64,000 nucleotides of DNA from Chytridium lagenaria (Eukaryota; Chytridiomycota; Chytridiomycetes; Chytridiales; Chytridiaceae): NCBI GenBank assembly GCA_025449115.1, contig JAHLKC010000018.1:186001-250000 (forward strand). The letters are read 5' to 3'. Numbering within the stretch: the stretch's first letter is position 1; each line of letters opens with the position of its first letter. Under the pieces are notes generated by a model, which was not told where the DNA came from, ran no database searches, and was given only the letters and a program-made list of their open reading frames with translations. The translations under genes and the position numbers were made by a program. This document shows, in pieces, positions 60,334 to 64,000 of the stretch.

Positions 60334-61137
60334 TGTGAAATATTGATTAGAGTTATATGAGCGCGTTAGGAATGAGCAGACATACTTATGTATATAGGGG
60401 TTTATGTGTTTATTGTTTATATTTTTCTCGTTTCTTGTTTGTTTTGTTGTTTACTATATCCTTTTTTGACTAACTTATTTACAGCAGCAAAATTAATAAT
60501 AAACTGAGAGAGAAGTTGTCCCCACAAAAATCATCATATCCTGTCCTGTTTGTGCATGATCTTCCCCCCCCACATTGCTTATATGACACCATGTCTTTCT
60601 ATCTGCCTCTTACTTGGAATGGGCCCTGTTTTAATTAAGTCGTAAAGTGTACCATGGCACGGGATGTTGTGACATGCTCTTGAATGAGAACTCCTTCAAT
60701 GCCCCTCCTGATGCTCATGGACAATGACAGGCAAGTACGCTACACTATTCCCCTCTGATGCATGCCATTGAGTCCTGAAACGACTCCACCACCTGGGAGC
60801 TCGTGGAAATACGACTTGACTGCTGGTTTGCATAGGTAATGGGTTATATAAATAAGTTGTTGGAAGAGCTTGTAGATTGACACCAGAATGGTTGTTAGAC
60901 AAAGCTTAGAGCTTTGTCACCCTAGTATCTTTGTTGATCGGCATTGTTGGAAACCCTTAGAAAAAACCCCTTTAGAATCACTTCATCCTCACACCTTAAA
61001 TTCATACTACTAACATTGAGTGTAATAGCTCTTAATGAGTAGACTTGTTACTGCTAATCTTTACTAGACATGTAATGACATCTTGTGATCTCCTCCTATG
61101 GACTTAGAGTCCAAGGAGCGTGCCCAGAGATTTCACA
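60334..61137. mobile_element. Element E, copy 2 (804 bp), inside the Harbinger-like element
   Basis: The ends TGTGAAAT..ATTTCACA and the 4-bp duplication GATT (60330-60333, 61138-61141) define it. It is highly similar to copy 1 from GCGCGTTAGGAA onward. It lacks about 150 bp near the left end that copy 1 has (20084-20260), while copy 1 lacks a short stretch that this copy has at about 60511-60545. The high identity over most of the length implies recent activity. Confidence 0.82.
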
Positions 61138-61141
61138 GATT

Positions 61142-62012
61142 TTTTCGTTTGCAAACTTTGTCCAAGCTTTGGCCATGTCCAGCACATCAACTCAGGACAT
61201 CCATCACCATCAGGGGTTAACTCCCCCATCCTTGCTAGTGCCGCTGCTGCAGTTACAAAGCAGAAAAAGAGGGCGGTGGCTCCCCTGAAGGTAGCCAAGG
61301 ATCCTTTGATTAAAACTTCCAAGGCAAACGGAGCCAACTTCTCTTTAGCCGAAAGCAAAGGTAAGATGTTCGCTAGTACTTCTCATTTAAAGCCATAAGC
61401 TGAAGTGTTTAGATTCTATTAGAGCTGATCCAAATAGTTAAGAACAAGTTGCCAAAGGGCCAAATTGAGTGGATGAAAGTGGCTTCCGTCTTCAACTGTC
61501 GCCACAGCAGCGATTGTCAACGTGAATGGGACGCTTTACAAAATTGGTTCATGTCCATCAGGAACACTACCCGCAAGCTCACGGCGAACATCACACAGGA
61601 ACTGAGGGATGAAGCCAACAAAGTTTCGAAGATTCTGGAGGAAGATGCTGGTTACAAATCTCAGAAGGCTCAAAAATGTTCGCGAATATCCTTAGCAGTG
61701 ACCTCAGTTGTTTATTCCACAAGTGCTATTACTGAGTAACTTCAGCTTAAAATTTATTGCACTAAATAACTTTTTTTTTTTGAGACTCATTAGGATGAAG
61801 GAGGAGCAAGAACAGGAACAAGGGAAGAGAAGCCCCTTAGTCTTCACGAACTGGAGTTAAAACGCGTGGAAGTCGAGATGCTAAGGTTGCAGGCTGAAGA
61901 AAAAGCGGAAGAACGCCGTGTTGAGGAGCAAAGGCGAAGGGATGAAGCAGATCAAAGGGCCGAAGGACGTCGGTTAAATGATGGGGCGCGTCTAGATAGC
62001 AAGATCAGTTAA
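61142..62012 (+). pseudogene. Myb/SANT-like protein of the Harbinger-like element
   Basis: This is the accessory DNA-binding protein that helps PIF/Harbinger transposases. It has a Lys-rich stretch near 61260-61340 (VTKQKKRAVAPLKVAKDPLI). After an intron comes the helix-turn-helix core NKLPKGQIEWMKVASVFN with REWDALQNWFMSIRN and LTANITQELRDEANKVSKIL. The C-terminal coiled coil is SLHELELKRVEVEMLRLQAE with ERRVEEQRRRDEADQRAEGR, with a stop at 62012. The N-terminus was cut off by insertion of element E, and the frame changes near 61200 and 61690. Confidence 0.75.
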
Positions 62013-62156
62013 TGGCCATGATTTTCGCATCAATTGCAGGGAAATTGGAAATTCCGTCATTAAATCTTATGGCCTGAGAAAAATCAACATGACAAATACA
62101 TCTATTATTGTTTTTAATGAAAGTAGAATATTTATTGATTAAGTAAACTATATGAA

Positions 62157-63325
62157 TCACAAATCAAGTGAATCTAGCAAAACTGCATAACGAGAATAGA
62201 CTATGCGTATCTGACTGATATCAGTTGTGCGCACGCGTAAGTTATAGAGTCTGAAGAGATTTGTCAACCGTAGTTTTCGGAGATTTGGGTCGTATGGGAG
62301 CTTGCATGTAAGCCATCTGAATGGCTTTTCTACTGCTCCCATTCCCCACTCTGCCACTTGACTGACGTCTGTTATAGCTGCACTAACCAGCTGCCCGTGA
62401 GCATGCTCACCGATGGGTAATCTATGAGGAAGTCAGCTAAAGAGTTCACCAAGTCACTTAACACCTTTGAAGATCACCAGTTTTCAATGGCGTTACAATG
62501 CAATCAAACATGTCGCCAGATACCGGAAAGGCAGAGTCGGCCACAACTCCATGATCTTGAATGGAATACTGTGCGTCTAGCAGCGTGTCTCTAAACTCCC
62601 TCAACTTTTCACTGACGAGCGTGGGATAAGTTGGTTGAAGTCAGTCTTAACCCTTTACTAACCTGTCGTTCCAGGAGCCCAGGCTGTTATGGCAATACCA
62701 CACAATGGTTCTTTCAACTCCAAAGCAGAGAATTCCAGTGACCAAAATAGCTTGAAGCCAACCATTGTAAAAGGCATTCTGCAGCTCTTCTTGTGTCGGC
62801 TCCTGAACTCTGTAATTCTTGCCGTCAATAAACCCCATCGACCGTGAAGAGTAGGTTTCTCGCTTTTATCATCTGAGCCCATTGTCTCTGCTGAGGGTGT
62901 GTAGACTACTGTACTTGGGCGTCCTTTATTTCATCCAGAGCGGCAGATAACGCGGATTCCGCCTGAGAGCTGGCAAAGTGTTCTATGCTCCATAGTGCCT
63001 AATCAATGAGGTTCAAGATAGTTCATCCATAAAACAACACCTTCTACCACGTGGTGCAAACTAACCTGTGTAGAAATGAAGCATTATGCCTAAGACTGTT
63101 GACTTTTCAAGAAGCTTTTGCGGCCTACCCGGCCTTGAGGGACCGGAACACACAATGTAGTGTCTTGAGAAGTGTTCCAGTAGCATGTTACAGCGAGAAA
63201 GCCCACCGGATCTCCCAAGTCTTCCACTGTCAAGTACAACCTGTTAGAGTTGGAATCATTGTATTCTTAAAGCTCGAAGTAACTGTGTGGCGTTCATTGA
63301 CATCAGAAGAGCTAATTCAAGCATG
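62157..63325 (-). pseudogene. DDE_4-type transposase of the Harbinger-like element, frame-broken
   Basis: Minus-strand pieces in order: a start region near 63325 (MLELALLMSMNATQLLRALR); the first catalytic Asp in MGFIDGKNYRVQEPTQEELQ (about 62838-62779); CFGVERTIVWYCHN, GSWND; the second Asp in GVVADSAFPVSGDMFDCIVT (about 62540-62481); and the Glu in VSQVAEWGMGAVEKPFRWLT. The end is KLPYDPNLRKLRLTNLFRLY with ISQIRIVYS, and a stop at 62157. At least three frame changes or short introns interrupt it. All three acidic residues of the triad are still present. Confidence 0.8.
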
Positions 63326-63453
63326 ACAATATCAAAGATGACAATATGTATTTTGGAGAGATTTTGGAAGCGTCCAGTGTTGCAAACAATGTTGCAAAAT
63401 GTGTTGCAAAATTTCTGTAAAACATCCCAAAATTGGGGTTTTGGAAGCGTTCC

Positions 63454-63641
63454 ATAAGAGAGAACTTCACTGTAGGTAGTTGATCTTTTGATTACTGTCA
63501 TTTTGTATGCCAAACCATCAATTTTAAGGACGTATGAAAAGCACCACTGGATGTAATTAGCTGCAAGATTTCATTAATCAAACTTAGGAAATTTATTTTT
63601 TTTGACCTATGTACAAACTCTATTGAGAAAACTGATGTTAG
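63454..63641. other. Short spacer or intron between the Harbinger-like end and the HIRAN-like exon
   Basis: This AT-rich DNA ends in a pyrimidine stretch and GTTAG, which suits the 3' end of an intron. No earlier exon was recognised, since the transposon comes directly before it. Confidence 0.4.
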
Positions 63642-64000
63642 GGCACCATCCATCCTGTCCTCAACAAACCGAGTCCATATGAAGGCAGAATACTCATTGT
63701 TGGCCTTCACAAGCACACCAATGGACGATTGTGCATCCAGCAGGTCAACCCTGAGGATCCATGCGGCAAATATCTTAGAGTGGGCGATCTGGTGCGCTTT
63801 AAAATTGACTCTATTTTGAGCAAAGAAGTTAAAGAAGAAGCAGCGGTGAAAGTGGTTGAGGTGGAAGGGGGTTTTAAGGGTTGCACACTTGGCTTTGTTC
63901 CAAGGGCCATGCTTCATTACAAGAGAAGTTTGCACGGTCAATTGGCTCAAATAGTTGATTTGAAAGCAGAATCCGACAACAGCAGCACCCATCGGTCTTC
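63642..64000 (+). CDS. HIRAN-like domain protein, partial (runs off the right edge)
   Basis: The frame is open from a likely splice acceptor (GTTAG at 63637-63641) to the window end. It reads IHPVLNKPSPYEGRILIVGL, KYLRVGDLVRFKIDSILSKE, VKEEAAVKVVEVEGGFKGCT, LGFVPRAMLHYKRSLHGQLA. The pattern 'I.GL.. / GD.V.F.. / .AVKV....G...GFVPR' resembles HIRAN domains, which bind free DNA 3' ends in some helicases; I infer this and cannot confirm it. The broken copy at 3180-3384 has the same motif order. No start codon or further domain can be seen here. Confidence 0.5.

Larger units (their letters stand above)
60261..63453. mobile_element. PIF/Harbinger-like DNA transposon with transposase and Myb-like genes
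   Basis: The ends carry inverted repeats GGAACGCTTCCAAAACCCCA (60261-60280 and complement 63434-63453), with partial similarity further inward. Inside are a Myb/SANT-like protein gene on the + strand and a DDE_4-type transposase on the minus strand, the convergent pair typical of PIF/Harbinger elements. The 3-bp target duplication expected (TWA) is not clear: the flanks are CATC on the left and ATAA on the right. Element E (60334-61137) is inserted near the left end. Confidence 0.8.

Noticed and set aside
60261..61137. Reading TGTGAAAT..ATTTCACA as the end of the Harbinger-like element
   Set aside because: The same ends with separate 4-bp duplications occur in an unrelated place (20069-21009), so they belong to a separate nested element.

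Overview
The window is nuclear DNA of a flagellated fungus, most likely a chytrid. Three observations support this. The cellular genes are split by many very short introns (about 35-75 nt, GT..AG). There is an ERG28 ergosterol gene. There are also three genes of motile cilia/flagella: a CFAP210/CCDC173 homologue, CYB5D1 and CLUAP1/IFT38. The phylum call is an inference, not a measurement.

Layout. (1) 1-23.2 kb is a transposon nest of Ty1/copia LTR elements. Element C (10933-15948, + strand, TSD TGTAG) lies inside the pol of element B (3385-19061, - strand). Element A (3801-9025, - strand, TSD CAGAG) lies inside the left LTR of B. Around them are older A- and B-family fragments, a solo B LTR with TSD CTCCC (22691-23199), and a 941-bp non-coding element E (20069-21009). 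(2) 24.6-52.7 kb is a gene block, compact up to 43 kb: TAP42, CCDC43-like, syntaxin-8-like SNARE, CFAP210, ERG28, CYB5D1, CLUAP1, forkhead factor, TSR1, mitochondrial TyrRS, p24/TMED, RanBP1, then two related PAS/histidine-kinase genes in tandem. (3) 52.7-64 kb is repeat-rich again: a decayed copia element of another family (D), a PIF/Harbinger-like DNA transposon with transposase and Myb-like protein (60261-63453) that contains a second copy of E, and the start of a HIRAN-like gene that runs off the window.

How the genes fit together. CFAP210 (microtubule inner protein), CYB5D1 (ciliary cytochrome b5-like protein) and CLUAP1 (IFT-B subunit) lie within 5.6 kb. ERG28 and CYB5D1 are divergent, with 53 bp between start codons. 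Gene ends are tight: the TAP42 and CCDC43 stop codons are 1 bp apart. The second histidine kinase (49285-52717) has lost the phospho-acceptor His, the N-box Asn and a G1 glycine, while its neighbour (44244-47117) keeps them all. It looks like a degenerate partner or regulator of the first, or a decaying duplicate.

Caution on frames. Many conserved genes and the youngest transposons carry single-base frame breaks, often in homopolymers, and the paired LTRs of A and of C differ in my reading only by single-base homopolymer indels. This pattern suits consensus errors of long-read assembly better than true gene decay. Genes are therefore given as spans (start codon to stop codon, introns included), and internal exon borders are approximate.
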